Source: Andrena cerasifolii (taxonomy: Eukaryota > Arthropoda > Insecta > Hymenoptera > Andrenidae). Taken from it: a stretch of DNA of 64,000 nt. The notes beneath the pieces were generated by a model, which ran no database searches, had not been told where the DNA came from, and worked only from the letters and a program-made list of their open reading frames with translations. Position 1 is the stretch's first letter. Each line of letters begins with the position of its first letter. The stretch spans positions 7,378,001-7,442,000 of the forward strand of contig NC_135126.1 of assembly GCF_050908995.1 (NCBI RefSeq), read 5' to 3'. Positions 10,917 through 25,280 of the stretch are shown piece after piece. The position numbers and the translations under genes were made by a program.

Positions 10917-13900
10917 ATGACATCGGCGAAGTCTAAGGAGATAGCGGATGAGTACATCTCATCTCTATCTGATTTGACAATCAACAGCAAGCCGCTGATT
11001 AATATGCTGACTATGCTGGCAGAGGACAACATTGAACATGCGCCAGCGATTGTTCAAGCTGTTGAGAATCATCTGCAAAAGGTTATTTATCTATTGTAGC
11101 TTTCTCAGAATAATATAAATCGATTTGTATGTTAAGAAATATATTTCTATACTTATACACATGTCATTGCACATTCGTTTAATCTTAATTGTTTATTATT
11201 GTTTATAGTTGATAAGACTGAAAGTTCAATTTTTCTTCTTCTATGAATATTTGTTTTAACATGTTCCTGTTGCTGCTCATAGCGACGCTATGTTTCACAC
11301 CTTTGTTTTGCTTTAAGTATAGCGTAGTCACGGAAGCAAAGCAAAAGAAACGCAGTTGAGCGTACTGTAATAAACTGTACGATGCGAAGTATTACAGGAA
11401 ATGCATACGCATCGGTACTACTTTTGTCGCAAGAATGCTGTACTTACTTGTATGGATAATATTTAAGATTCTCTGAAAACTTACCAATAAACAATATAAG
11501 AAGGAAATGTTGTAGCAATTTGACTTTTAAGATACTAAATAAAATTCTTCTTCCGCATCATCGCCCCATGATAATTGTTTCTTTCTTTCTTTCTGTTTTC
11601 ATTTAAGTTCACCTATGAAAGATTTTGTGCTTAAGTATCATGGTATGAAACGATGGCTTGAATTCATTAATGTTTTGAGTCGAAGTATAAATCAAATGTT
11701 CTGTTTCAATAGGTGAGAAGTGACATCAAATTACCCGTTCTTTATTTGATTGACTCGATCGTGAAGAATGTTAACGGAGCATATTTAAATCTCTTCACAC
11801 AAAATATTGTTAACACTTTTTGTGGAGTGTTTGAAAAGGTATGTCCCTCAATTTTAACATAAAGAAATATAATTACATTCGTAGATTTACGTAGGCTTTT
11901 TTTATTCCGTCTTAACACGACGATTCAGATCTGTTTAAAAAATAAACTTACTTTACACAGAGTATAGTCGTGTAGTGGAAACATGCACTCCAACCGTATG
12001 CCCGTTTTACCCGGGGTAATGCTATAAGATAATCATTTAGTCAATACCAAGTCACTGTACTCTTGCTCCTTTGCCTTCAGCGTTGTAGATAGATACTTCT
12101 GTTTATGAAAACTGTACGAGCATAAGATCTGGAAATAGTAATGTTTGCATTAATGAACAGGTGGATGAGAATACCAGAGCCAGCATGTGGAAGTTGAGGC
12201 AAACATGGAACGATGTGTTTCCTGCGAAGAAGTTATTCTCTTTGGACGTACGGGTGCAAAGTATTGATCCTGCCTGGCCGATCACTGCCTCTCCCACTAG
12301 TGTTTCTTCGGGTTCTATTCACGTTAATCCTCGTTTCTTCTCTATGGTAGGATCCATCGATTTGCAGAATCTGCTGATGCGGTTTCGAAAGACACTTCTT
12401 AAAATAATGTTAATTACTTGCAGCCCCAACAATCGACGACATCGATCGTTGCACAGCCAATCGTTGCGCCCGTTAAGCTGCCTCCAGGTGATCCCGTAAC
12501 ACCCACAGAAGCAGCGATGCGGGAGCAGCTGTTAAAGAAGCAACGAGAGTTGATAGAGTTACAGAAGAAGAAGATAGAATTGGAGCTACTTCAAGCTAAG
12601 GCTAACTTGGAACAGCAACAACGGCAGCTTGACAAGCAAGCTGGAAATTTGAAGGCAGAATTGGTAAGCGAACATAGCTTCCAGTTATGCAGTTGCAACG
12701 TAGCAGAACTTTATATTTACGGTTTACTTTAACAGATTGCCGCGACAGCACAAGCTACACCAAATACAGACACTGTTACACAAGGGAAACCTGTTACACC
12801 TACCGTGCCAAGTCAAGCACCAAAGCAAGTAACAAAACAGGTAATTGTCTAACTTGCGAATCTTTGTGTTTGCGCTATTAAATCGAACTGTGTAAAGACG
12901 CTTGATTGGAAATTCTTGTTTTTCTGTTTAAAGTTTCCGGCTGCAACTGCTTCGCTTCTGAAAAGTGCGGGAACGAACAATGGTCCACGAATCGCGCCAG
13001 CTAGTAGTATAGCAGTAGCATCAGCTAAGCCTGTGTCGCGTGATCCAAGATTAAAAACTACTTCGGCTCAAGATGTACCAGTTACAAGTGTGGATCCTCG
13101 GCAGCGGATAAATACACCAAATCAGAAGGATATCCGGGCTGAAGGGCAAACGCAGCTAGCGGCAAATACAAACACTGTACTTTCAGATCAATTAAAACAG
13201 CAGTTACTTTCGAAACAGGCTGTGACTAGCACTATCAACAAGTCTCCGACAAATCTTGCCGGCTCCGATACTGCGACGATAAACGCTAGTAATAACAATA
13301 ATGCTAATACGAACCTCAACAATAATAATAACAATAAAAATTTCAGTGGTAACGCAAATAAAGATGCTGTGTCGCATCGAACAAGTCAAAAGAAAGACCC
13401 TCGATTGTCTAGTAATAGTAGTGGTAACCTAAACAGTAATAGCTCCAAAGGTTCTCAAAGTCTGTCTGTGGGTAGTAATAGTTCTTTAACATTATCTGTG
13501 GGCAACAGGGGAGGTGGGAGTAACGATCCCAAGTCGAAAGATACAAAGAGCTCGAACTCACGGAGCTCTTCGTCTTCGACTATAGAGAAGTCTTCCACTT
13601 CCTCGAAATCCTCGCATAGGAAGATAGGTAACAAGTCGCGATCTAAGCAACCTCAGACATCTCCGAGTAAGATACCGAAAGTCGACAGAGACGTCAGTCC
13701 TGTTAGGTCGAAATCTCGTGAAAAAGACAGTGGAGACAGTTCACCATCCTCGCGTACCTCTCCTCAATCCTTTCAAACCTCTAAGAACCGAAAGAAGAAC
13801 ACGAAATCGAGAAAGCGCAGTCCAAGCCCTCCATATAGAATTCCCAGACGTAACGATGCGAAATCCAATTCAAGTCTAAGCAGCTCCGGCGGTGTTACCG

Positions 13901-16900
13901 AGGAGGAACAGTCCGGTTCATTGATAGTCTCTCCTCCTCATCCACCCACGTTTAAAGAAATTCGCCCGAATGCTAGACAAAGAAATTACGTAAGGCGAAA
14001 TAAGGATGGCAGTCTTAGCCCGGAGCGTTCTCCAGCGAACGCTGGAAACGCTCAAGCTTCTGCGGAGCCCACTCTGGAGTCATCCAGCAAAGACGAAGAC
14101 TTGAGAGCGACCCTACCTCTTCCAGGTGCAACAGCTTCTGTACCGGAAAAGAGTGAGTTAATAACTTACATTCTTGCATACATATCTTATAAGTCACTTG
14201 CAGGTAGAATTTATTGGCTAATTTGCGTTACTTGACGGTGAGTTAGTTAACTTATAAGATATTTAATCATAGTGGACCTTGAATCTTCCTAGCTACCCTT
14301 GCTCCTTTCAGCACTAATATCAATAATAACATTGTAATGGGTAAAATGTAAACATGCTTTATTTCTAAGTAACATGTAACTCTTTGCTCTTATCTTGAGC
14401 AAAGCCCAAGTTTCTCTGTCTCAAAGAGAAAGAATTAAGTATGCGTACAGTGATTCGTACGTGATAGATAAGTTATTTCACTGTATTTTGGAATTTTTTC
14501 AGAAGAGGACTTAGATTTGCGTGTATTGCCACAACCAGTTAACGCCAATAAGAGACAAAGCACAGAGCACATGGAATCAGCTATGGCTAAAAAGACCAAG
14601 GCCGAAAGGTTTGACGCGTATGTATCTTTTCTTTCGATCGCACAACATTCTATACGCAGCTCGTGCAAACACCCTTCATACTCTAATCCCTTTGATTTTA
14701 TAGACTATTTGGAAACGAAGATGTTGATCTGCGAACATTGACTCATCCCAAAGCCGGACGACCGCCGACACCTCCTCCGCCAGTGATATCGGGCGAAGAT
14801 GGCAAAGATGGTTGGGCAAAGTTAAAGACACCATCAAAGAACGACAGAGAAAAGCAAATTAATAACACTGACGATAAGAGGGACAGTAGAGATCGTAACA
14901 GGGACAGATTGGGTAGACTCAGGCTTTACAATAAACTTCCTGATGACCCTAAGGAAAGGAGAAGGACACTATCGAACGAGGATCAAGATAATAGACCGGG
15001 TCGGAGGGGCCGGGAGAATGATAAACCCGACAGAAACGAGGATAGAAATATTGAGATAATAATGAAACAGGCTGCCGAGCAATTGAACCAAGGTTCCATT
15101 ACGAAAACGCAATACAATACTTTAATTCAAGAGGTTTTGCATATGAGTGAGGATCGCAAGTTGAGAGCCGCGCAACGAAAGGAGAAGGAAGTAGGTTCCA
15201 TCGTTTGGGAGAAAGGCGTGAATCTAGATATGGCTGGCGCGGGTGACCGTACGCCAACCTTCAGTCCGTCGAGTGACAAAGAAGTAATGAGAACCAAGGA
15301 TCATCCCATTCCAAGAAATCCGAACGGTCCAAGATGGCAGAGTCAGCCGTGGCAGCAGCCAGGGCCCTGGGCTCATCCACCAGGGCCGCCATACGGTCCG
15401 CAAGGTCACTTCAATTCAGACTTCCGGCCAGTTGGTCCGTGGCAGAATCCAAGGCACTTTGGACCGATGCGACCTGATTATCAGTATCACGGTGGCTTCA
15501 ACCATAATCTTGGTCCCAATCCTCGTTTGGGGCCTGGGCTGATGGGACCCATGGGACCTAACGGGCCACTAATGTCAAATCTTTTGTCTAACGGTCCGAT
15601 AGGACCAATAAGCATGTCTAATCCACCTATATCGCTGCCAGGAATGAATGGGCCCGGGATGATGATCAACAATGGGCCATTGTCCAGTCTTATATCCAAT
15701 CCGAACTTACCATCCTTGAGCACTTCGAGGAACGTGTCGCCAAATTCGTCCTCCAAATACGATCTGGAGGACGGCGATCAGGCTTACTCCACGGCTATGA
15801 TGAAGAATCAGAGTCCTCACAGCCGCGAATTACCACCGCCGGACCCGAAATTATTAGACGACATCGCCAGGGACACTATGAAGTCTATAAACATTGACAA
15901 TATACCGCGGGAAATCAGATACTATGGACAAACCGGAGTGGTGTTCATGAACTGGGACGATCCAAGAGAAATTGGATTCCAGGATGGTATAAGGCGAATT
16001 TTAATCGATGACAAGGACACTATTACTTGCGCATTTAACGATCCATACAAGGAATTTATATACGAAGGGGAAGTTCATAGGTATGTATTCAGGCATTCCT
16101 TCGAAATTTCGAGAATTCATTGAGTACACTATTTAATGGTTCGTTAATTTTTGCAGGATTAAATTAGGTGCGCCCACGAGAGAATTGTACGTAGACGATC
16201 GATGGTACGAGTGCTATTTCGGTGGTATGCCTGTAACGATAGATCTTGGTGGTAAAAAAGTTAGCGTTAAATTGGAAGGACCTCCGCCCCAAGTGAAGAT
16301 CGGCACTGTAAAGAGGACAGACTTAGTAGTTGCCAAAATTAATCTCATTATAAATGCTCGAAACATGGTTCCTGTGTTCTTGGACGCAAAACCACAAATG
16401 TAAGTCGACATCGTACAATTGCAGGCTTAAGCACGAGAATATTCGAGTCGGTATTTCAAGTAATGCTATAATTAACGTGTTTTTTTTTGTAGATTTGAAA
16501 TCGAAGGGAAGCCTCACACGCTTGAGTTCATAGACTCGTTGCAAACGGTTCTTTTAAACGGACGTCCCTTCAAAGTTGAATTCGGGGGACTCCCCAAACC
16601 CATTATTGTCAGGGACAAGAAACATTTCATAAGATTCTCAGTATTGCCAAGGGGAGTTCGCCCTGGGTACGTTAAGATCGCAGGTATGCGAGGCGAAGAA
16701 CCCATCGAGTCACCGCCTACCCCGCCTCTCTTGACACAAAAGCCGAAAGTGGATACAACCTCCGCACCGACGCAATTCTCGGCCGTCGAGCATGAATCAA
16801 CCTCGCAGGACGGTTCTGATCTCAGGTCTACTCCTAAACCGGGTAAATATTGTGTTCAGAGAAATAAATTACGCGTAATTAATGTACCACGCGACGACGC

Positions 16901-19515
16901 TTGGTCGTGGAGGTTTAACGTATACTTTCCAGTGCGACATTTCATTAGTCTTGTAGCGAAAATTGGCTTCGTTTCAGATTTGCAATTGGACATGTTATCA
17001 TCGGTATTACCATCGGCAATGGCACCAGCGTCCGGACTATCGTATCAAGCTGAACCAGTGGAAAATCCATCTGCAGCCGCCCCTGCGTTGTCGTTGCCAC
17101 TGAACATGAACGAGTTGTTCCAGAGATTAGTCGAAACTGGTATCGTACCAAATATTCCCGAGCAAAAGAAGCCAGAAGAAGAAGAAAAGAAGGAACCAGA
17201 GATCATTCCTGTTTCGTTCGACAAACCAGAGACACTTAAAGTGTATGTATAATTGAGCAAATGGGAAACGTAGCAACTCCTAGTGTCAGATTCGAGTATA
17301 ATGTTTCTCGTTCTCTTTTTATAGTAAACAACCAGCTATCGCAGCTGCATTATACAGTGGCATGCAGTGTAGCTCGTGCGGTGCTAGATTCGCGCCTGAA
17401 TTAGCCACTAGGTACAGCCATCATTTGGACTGGCACTTCAGACAGAACAGGCGTGAAAGGGACTCTGCGAGGAAGGCTCATTCGCGTCCATGGTATTACG
17501 ATGTTAGCGATTGGATACAGTTTGAAGAGATCGAGGACCTGGAGGATAGAGGTGGATATTTCACCAATATTTCTGTACATCGTGGTTACTTGTGCCAGAA
17601 AGATAATAAGTAATTCTTGTCTGTTCTTTCCTCTTCAGCACAAAGCTGGTTTGAGACAGAGAAGCAAACAGCAGATACAGAAGGTATCGCCGCGGAAGAT
17701 ACTCCTCAAGAAGCGTTACAGCCTAGCGTGCCTACTGGATCCGACGAAGATTCCAGGTGCCAGGTGTGCCAGGATGCGTTTGAACAGTTTTACAACGAAG
17801 AGAAGGAGGAGTGGCATTTGAGACCTGCGATTAATTTCGAGGAAAAGAATTACCACCCGCTGTGTCTCGATGACTACAAGGTTAGCCCCACTTTCTTCTT
17901 CTCGGTTATGCTTTACGTTAAGTATCCTCCGTCATAGTTTCAATGGATTAAGAAACTATCGCTATAAGTTTATTAACGAATTTTCCATTTGTTGCATTCT
18001 TGCAAATAAATAGGAAAAGAGTCTTGTGGTATGTGCTTCTTAATAATTAATATTCGTATATTGCACTTGCAGACAATTTCTTCACTTATAGATATAGTGG
18101 AAGTAAATTAGGCACTGAACAACGTAATGTAAAGGCTGCAATATATTTTTGTTTCCTCTCTCCCGTTTGGTTCTCATAGAAGATTTTAATAGAAATACAT
18201 GTGAAGTTTAGTTCCCTTCTCTTTCGTTAAATGTCGACTTTTAGCAGATCTTGTAGATAAGTAGAAGCAAAGGTAATAACTGGTAAATGCGTATCTGTAG
18301 AAGATATCGCATTACATTCGCGTCTATTAAATACAGATTATAGTGAAGTATAAGCAACTCTGAGATATCAGAGTTATTTATATCTGTCCATATATTTCGA
18401 GATGATTTTAGAGAGTTAAGGTAACAGTGAATCTTTTGTTTCTGTAACATTCTTTTGCACGTTCATAGTTATCAGTAACATGTACCCTTTATTTCGATTC
18501 TGCAACGCCAAAATCTAAATTACTAATACCGTTCTGCTTTCTCACGCCATTAGAGAGCATTGGAAAAATCCGCGTTAGCGCTCGAGGAAACGATCGAGGA
18601 AATGGAAGACGAAAAGAAGGAGAGCTCTGACGAAACATTTGCGGAGGAAAATAAGACTGAGGAATTGAGCGTGGGAACGTTGAATGCCGAGGTCGGAACT
18701 GTAGAAGCGTCGGGCGACGCGGCGAAAGATGACGCGCAGGAAGAGACTTCGGAAGTCGGGAATAAAGAAGATGAAGGTATGGATGTAGACGATGCAGATA
18801 ATGAGCGAAACGATAAGGTAGAGGGAGAACAAGAATTAGGATCCAATAATGAGGAGATCAATGGTGTTGAAAACGTTGAGAAAGATGAGACGAATAAAAT
18901 AGAAACGACTGATCCAGAAATTATAGAGAAGTCTTTCGAAAATATTAAAATTAAAGAAGAGCCAATCGACGAACCTGAGGAGCAATTAGAAGAGGAGCAA
19001 TTCGATTTTAGTAAGGTGGAAATTAAAGCAGAACCTGTTGAACCGGAACCAGGTATGTATTGTACATTCTACGTAATTAATATTATAAACCTAATACTTT
19101 AATCTATTAAACTGTGGCCGTAAGTGTTGTATGTAAGAATTCTTGAGAAATCTCTAAAACAATTTTATGATCAGACCCCGAAGAGAGCGTGATCGCTGAA
19201 GCGGCAACGGTTGACACAACGTCTGCTGCCGTGAAGAGTTCTATAGATGGAAACGTAGAATTGGATTCTACGCCAGCGACCATTCCATCTGCCCCGTCTC
19301 GAATTAAGATTAACATCACGAAGCCGTTGTGCATCAACAAAGAACCGGAGGAATCAAAGGAGAAGGAGAAAGCAGTGGCCGAGACGCCTGCCGAAGAGAT
19401 AACGGAACCTTTGGTGCCTGCCTCTATCAAACCTGCTTTGCAAGGTAGAAAACTGTCTAATTTACCCCCTGTGGAGAGAGGGCAAGAGTTGTCAGGACTC
19501 TGCTCGATTATGTAA
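10917..19515 (+). CDS. Pcf11: PCF11, pre-mRNA cleavage complex II factor
   Basis: Scaffold of cleavage factor II for mRNA 3'-end cleavage and transcription termination. Fifteen exons join in frame to 1625 residues: 10917-11081, 11713-11838, 12161-12346, 12424-12663, 12736-12840, 12934-14152, 14503-14617, 14704-16080, 16157-16399, 16493-16842, 16978-17242, 17325-17551, 17639-17880, 18554-19052, 19175-19515. Residues 1 to about 140 form the CID that binds the RNA polymerase II C-terminal domain (SKPLINMLTMLAEDN; MWKLRQTWNDVFP). Then come a Glu/Lys/Gln-rich coiled coil (about 195-235), a Ser/Asn/Arg-rich region, a Gly/Pro/Met-rich stretch (exon 8), a conserved middle block, and two zinc-binding modules: CSSC with downstream histidines (about 1205) and CQVC (about 1307) in a context typical of PCF11. 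The tail is acidic. Donors of introns 1 and 12 (GTTATT, GTGGAT) are weak but needed for continuity. Confidence 0.96.
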
Positions 19516-20945
19516 ATAGTACTTGTAATATATTCGAGGTGCGTCTGCGTGAGAGTTGTGTGCGATACGAATGTGACTTTTGTGTTTAGCGTTACTTAAA
19601 ATTAAGTATCAATTGCATTGTACATCACATTTTGTGCAGCTTATACGACCTGATGTGACATGCCTGCTACAGACTTCTTTGCCTTCGGAATTTTTTTTAT
19701 CGTATCATTAACTTTTCCACACGTACTTTCTTTCGCATTTCGTATGCCTGTTTTTTTTAACGAAGGTATTTCTATCTTTCAACTGCCGAGTATGGTAAAA
19801 AAAATCGATCGCCTGCTATCTGTTTACATTCACGCATCACGCCGTATAAGTTCAAGGTATGCTGTGTGTGACGTGCGTGACGTGCGAGCGTATGTTTGAC
19901 GCGTGCGTTTAGCTCTTTTTTGTAATTCTAATTAAGGCGAGAAGAGAACGAGAACTGTACATACAATGTAATCGAGGCGATTTAATTAGAGCGAAATGGT
20001 GTAGTAGCATTCCCAACATGAAAAGTGCAATCGCAGTTCGTGGCAGGAGATTGTCAGAGATGCAACACTGATGATATGCACGCGAGAGACTAAGAATTTC
20101 ATACCGTTTGTACTTTGTAAAAACATTCGAAAGATACTGGTTATGCATAGTTTTCTAGAGGTGTCGTCGTCCCTTGTCTTGATTTTACAAAACACGAAAA
20201 CGAGGTCCGGTAAGAAGTAACGAGAGATTACCCAATTTCAGTTAGATGTACAAATTGTGTGATATAAAATTGTTGACTATGATGTACATAAATACCAACA
20301 TTAAAAATAATCGCGACGATATTGGGTAAGGAGGACGAAACAGTTACTACTAGAGAAGGATTATTTTGTTGTATAAAAAAATCTTGTTGATTATTCGGGG
20401 TCTGACTTCCTTTGATTGCTTATTTATGATCCTAAATTTACCTTTCTTAAAATATCCCTTACGATAATCGCCATTGCTGAGAGAACTTTAGAAGTTTCAA
20501 TTTTTAACTATAAAAATATCTGAGCAAATAAAGAGGTATTGATAAGAAGAAGAAAAAGTTACTCTTTAGTTGAGATTTGTCTCGATATTCAATAAAACTT
20601 ATTTTTAGAAAAAAAAGAAGAAGAGATATGTATTAAAGTTCACTATTCACTCCTTGTCCTTAGTATAGCAAAGCTTTGTAATATTGAAAGAAACTTAATA
20701 AAATTGTGTTTTCTTTGCACCTAAGCGTCAGCTTTCATTTAATGTCCACATCTCAAGCAGACTATAATAACAGAGAACATAAATTACTCAAACATCTTTC
20801 TGTGAAACATCTTTTATATTAATTAGCTTGTACAAATCTACTTGAATCTTTCCCCGACATTACTTTTATTCTAGCCTTTCAATGACATATAGTAGCTAGT
20901 TTCTTTCGGGAAGAATCAAGTACACGAAAGTCTTTGAATCTTTAT
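19516..20945. other. Convergent region: PCF11 and NARS2 3' ends
   Basis: About 1.4 kb without a gene, probably mostly the PCF11 3' untranslated region. AATAAA motifs occur near 20527 and 20592. The open frames here are short and on both strands. Confidence 0.5.
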
Positions 20946-22689
20946 TCATAAGGTGCAATTGTGCGGCCATCTGGGAAAGGGGAGAGTATCTTTAATGTTC
21001 GATATTCCCAGGACGCATTGTAAGAATCTTTCGAATCCCATTCCGAAACCGCCAGTTGGGACATTGCCATATTTACGAAGATCTAAATACCACGAGAGAT
21101 CGGACGATAAAGGTAACTTCGACTTTAATTTCTCGTAATCGTCTTCGCGCATACTCCCTCCTACTAACTCCCCTACATTAGGTGCTAAGAGATCCATTGC
21201 AGCGACCTTTAAAGAAAAGCAAAGTATACATGCTTATGTGCCTATTTTTCGCAGGCTTTTCTTTCTTATCTCAATTCCCTCACCTTCGAAGTATCGTCTC
21301 TACACTCTTTCATATAAAAAGGTTTGTTCTCTTTCGGCCAATTTATAACAAATAGAGGAATATTGTTATTATACTGTACTAAAAATAATTCATGGTCCTT
21401 AGAAAATGCATCTCCATATTTAACAGGCTGTTTCAATTGGTTACTATTGCTCTCTAAAATATTAACTGCCTCGTCGTACGTTATACAAGTGAACTTTTCA
21501 TTCAACCACTCAGGTTCACCGCCACCAATCGAATGAACATCAGAAGCACCTTTATTCATGATATCTGTAGCAATATACTTTATCAATAGTTCAACTTCGC
21601 CCGCTATGTGTTCAATGCTATCGATAAATGCTAATTCAGCTTCTAACATGTAGAATTCTGATAAATGTAATCTTGACTTAGAATTTTCAGCTCTGAATGT
21701 TGGTCCGAAAGTATATACCTTTGTAAGAGCCCTGAAAGAATTTAATAATTCACATGTATTTTTCAAGACTCTACTTCTTTTTGGCTAATTTAAGTTTAAT
21801 CACCTCGCAGCGATTTCTAAATGTAACTGCCCAGAAACTGTTAAGAAAGCCTTAGTATTGAAATAGGACTCATCTTCCGAAACACCCTCCCTCTTCACAG
21901 CTTTTAATATCTTCTCAGAATGTGGTTTCACTAAAAATAATTCGCCAGCCCCTTCGCAATCGTTGGAAGTCAAAATTGGCGCGTGCACGTTAACGAAGCC
22001 TCTCCCTCTGAAGTAATCCCCAACAGCTGCGGATGCTAAATCGCGCAGCCTCAGCAGGCTAGAGAAGCTTCTAATCCTCGGCCTTAAATGCAAATACTGT
22101 CTAACATATTCCTCCGAATACACTTTCCTTGGAGCGAAAGGATATCCATCCGTAACGTCGCATGTACCAATCACAGCGACGTCATTCGCGTGCAATTCGA
22201 TCCTACCGTTAGGAGCCAAAGCTAGTTTCCCCTCCGCAGTGATACTACTACCGTAACTTAACTTATCCGGCTTCTCGCTCTTTGGTACGACAACCTGCAA
22301 CGGTTTGGGCGATGATCCATCGCAGATGTCGATGAAGATATTCTTTTTCATCTTCCTGATTGCCCATACCCAGCCCTGGATTAATAAATCATTCGACTAA
22401 TGTGACGGATCGCAAGCTACACTGGCAAGTGGTGGGATATGAGTGAAAAGAGAATTCTGTGTGTACTGCGAATAGCCGCGGTCAGTACTAAGAGACTGTA
22501 CGGACAAATTGCACGGCGTGAGCCACTAACGAATGAAAAAAATAATGGAGCACGGCTAACCTGCACTTTCATACACTTTCCAACCGCTTCTTTGAAATTA
22601 GCATCGGATATTTGCGACATAGTGTGAACATTGCACTTAGAAGGATCGAGGTTTACGAGCCGTAACCTTTTTAAGAATCTCGGAAACAT
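20946..22689 (-). CDS. NARS2: Mitochondrial asparaginyl-tRNA synthetase
   Basis: Class IIb aminoacyl-tRNA synthetase that charges mitochondrial tRNA-Asn. Four exons: 22561-22689, 21804-22375, 21284-21731, 20946-21206, giving 469 residues (human NARS2 477). The N-terminus is basic (MFPRFLKRLRLV), fitting a mitochondrial presequence. An OB-fold tRNA anticodon-binding part (about 40-150) precedes the catalytic domain: VHAPILTSNDCEGAGELF, motif 2 beginning FRAENS (about 246), motif 3 GFGMGFERF (436-444). The C-terminus NIKDTLPFPRWPHNCTL is the NARS2 ending; cytosolic AsnRS differs. An in-frame ATG inside exon 1 (MSQISD) could give a shorter start, but the presequence argues for 22689. Confidence 0.95.
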
Positions 22690-23040
22690 CTTAGATGATA
22701 TTCTTCCAGTGATGTGACCAAGCTACACGACTATAGAATTGCACATAGTAAGTACAAAATGGAGTCTCAGAGCGGAGACCTGATGCAGACGGAGCATGCA
22801 GTGCGTAGCCAAAGTTAGAGGCACGCCGACTATCTCTGTCCTTCTTGGCTTCCTACACACCGTCTATTACCCGTCTCTCTCATTAGATCCCATCCTCGAA
22901 CGACCTCCGCGCATTTTCGTGTTCCTGTTAACTCGGAGCACTGCTGCTCCTATTGGGAATATATGTGCAACAAAACCATTGAATTTCACGAGTCGATGCT
23001 CTCATAAGGCAGGTCTCTCCTTTATCTACTATTAGGTAAT

Positions 23041-23245
23041 GCCACCACAGACAAACTTCGTCGATGGTGACACGAAGTTGCATAAGGTGATAGGCCTATC
23101 CTCTCTATCGTATATTTCGTCGATGGTGTTACACAAAATTACTTGTGGTAATTCGTTTGAAGCAAACTGAAATATCGACTTGTGAAAATTAAATGGTGCG
23201 TCGTGCAGGCTACCATTTCCGTGTCGCATGCAACGTTATCAATTC
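23041..23245. repeat. Fragment related to the 9.1-kb repeat element
   Basis: Contains ATAAGGTGATAGGCCTATCC and then TTCGTCGATGGTG, a variant of the right end of the element at 9085-9559, and GTGTCGCATGCAACGTTA, also found at 39846. Broken copy; no intact inverted ends. Confidence 0.6.
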
Positions 23246-25260
23246 ACAGTTAGAATTTAAACTAAATATATTGAGGGGGGTATATCCTGTCAATTCAAAA
23301 TAGCGTGCTTTATTCTGAAATTATTTCGTGCACTTTTATTGTTGCATATGAAAGTGAAGTGCCTCAGCTATATTTGACAATAAATGTCGGACATATATCA
23401 TTTACAATTATTTTTCTGTGACGTCAACTTTATGCGCGTTATTATTTATCAATTAACAGATTGTTGGAGATTTTTAATAATACAAATGCAGTTTGTATTT
23501 CTACTTTCGTAAGGGAAGGTAACAAGGATAACAGAAAGAGAAATGTTTAGGAACGTTGGCCTCTTTTTATCCTTTTATTAATCTACTTGAAATAACAAAA
23601 ATATATCATTGCAAGAAATGAAATAGAAGCAAATATAAGTATCGCTTATTTATGACATTGAGCTTTACTGATAATTACTTTGTATATATAAATTAATGAC
23701 TATAAACATATTACTCGACGCTCGAGCAAAGTAATCATCATCGTAATGTTTCCGAAAAACTTAAGCGTTTATCCCGATTACAACTACAACTTTAATAAGC
23801 ATTATTCTTTCAAAAACTTTTTTTATATTTCTCAAATACCTTCGCCGCGAGGACGAATGGGTAACGAAAATAAAAACGTTAAAGATTCGCAGCGCACCAG
23901 ACGAATTATAGAATCTTTAACAGGATTACAAGTTTCCTATAGTTAGTCATGTTTCTATTACGCGCGATACGCAGATTATTGGCAATGGTTTTGCATCCTC
24001 GTGATAGTACAGCGAAATCATAACGTCACGCTTAACTTATCACCGTCTTAACTCATAACATCTTAATTTAACGCTATGATAACAGACACATTAAAGTGGG
24101 CCAGTGCTCGTCACAAAAACCATCACTGCTTACCCTAAGTAGCAATCAGCGTTCAAAACAAGATTCCATCTCTCGCATACATTCCTTCAAGAAGCCGTTA
24201 ATTATTAAGTAGCTATCTTAATCAGATTAAAAAGAAAAAAGAGTATTCGCTACATATCCTTCTACAGATTTATCTCAAGTACTTTAAAAAAAACTCGTAT
24301 TCTCCCGCGTATACTTGAAACAAATCTATCTTTAGCAACTTACAAATATTAATTTCTTGAATATTCTACCCAATTTGTAATTTAAACGGTATTAACAATC
24401 AACATTACTGTATTCTTAGCGTAGTAAATAAGGCGGTGATCTTTGTGACGAGGGACTGATAATACATTCTTATGTCTAGTGTCTTGTCTTACAATAACGG
24501 CACTCATTTATAATAATGGCACCCTGGCTCGGGAGCACGTTAAAATATGAAAGACATGAGTGCATCGACGAATCGGATAAGATAAAAATTGCATTGTCTT
24601 TTCTCTTCATTTACGCATCTACACTAAATGAATCCTTAAAATAAGAACAGTATTTCTCAATAGAACTCCATCCGATTGTTTCTAAAACTACGTAGGCATT
24701 AGGCGACAGAAGAATGAAATTATTAATCGTATCATAACTGGAATCTCACCTAAAAGATTCGTCGACGTAGTAGGAAGTTTTAGCGAAGGTCGGTTACGCC
24801 TAAAATACCTTCCACACATCTAATATCGCTCAAGCAATTGAACCGGAGCAATGAAAAATTTACGACTCGTGCAATCATCGCTCGCAAACTATACAAAAAT
24901 TCTAATTTCAAACATTCGTATTGTGCAATCGCGTTTACACGTACATGTAACTTGTTTCTGGAACAAAGCATTTCATTTCCTCTTTTATAACTAAAATAAA
25001 TTAAAACTGAAAACTTGCAATCAGACTCATTGGCACTCGGAACGTGTACTTCTTTTTTTTTACATGGTGCTAAATGAAAGATAAGCCTTCGAACGAACCG
25101 CTAATTAGTATCTATAAGTGGTCGCAATACTTGTATTGGCAAATATGTCGTGCTTTTTGTTATTCTTATTGTTAACGCGTGAACATAATAACGAATTCTG
25201 TCTCGACAGTCATTACCCGATGAAACGATAAAGACTAAATGCACAGTGCGTAAGAAATGC

Positions 25261-25280
25261 GTGTGTGTGTGTGTGTGTGT
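25261..25280. repeat. (GT)10 microsatellite
   Basis: Ten uninterrupted GT units in a gene-free region. Confidence 0.95.
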
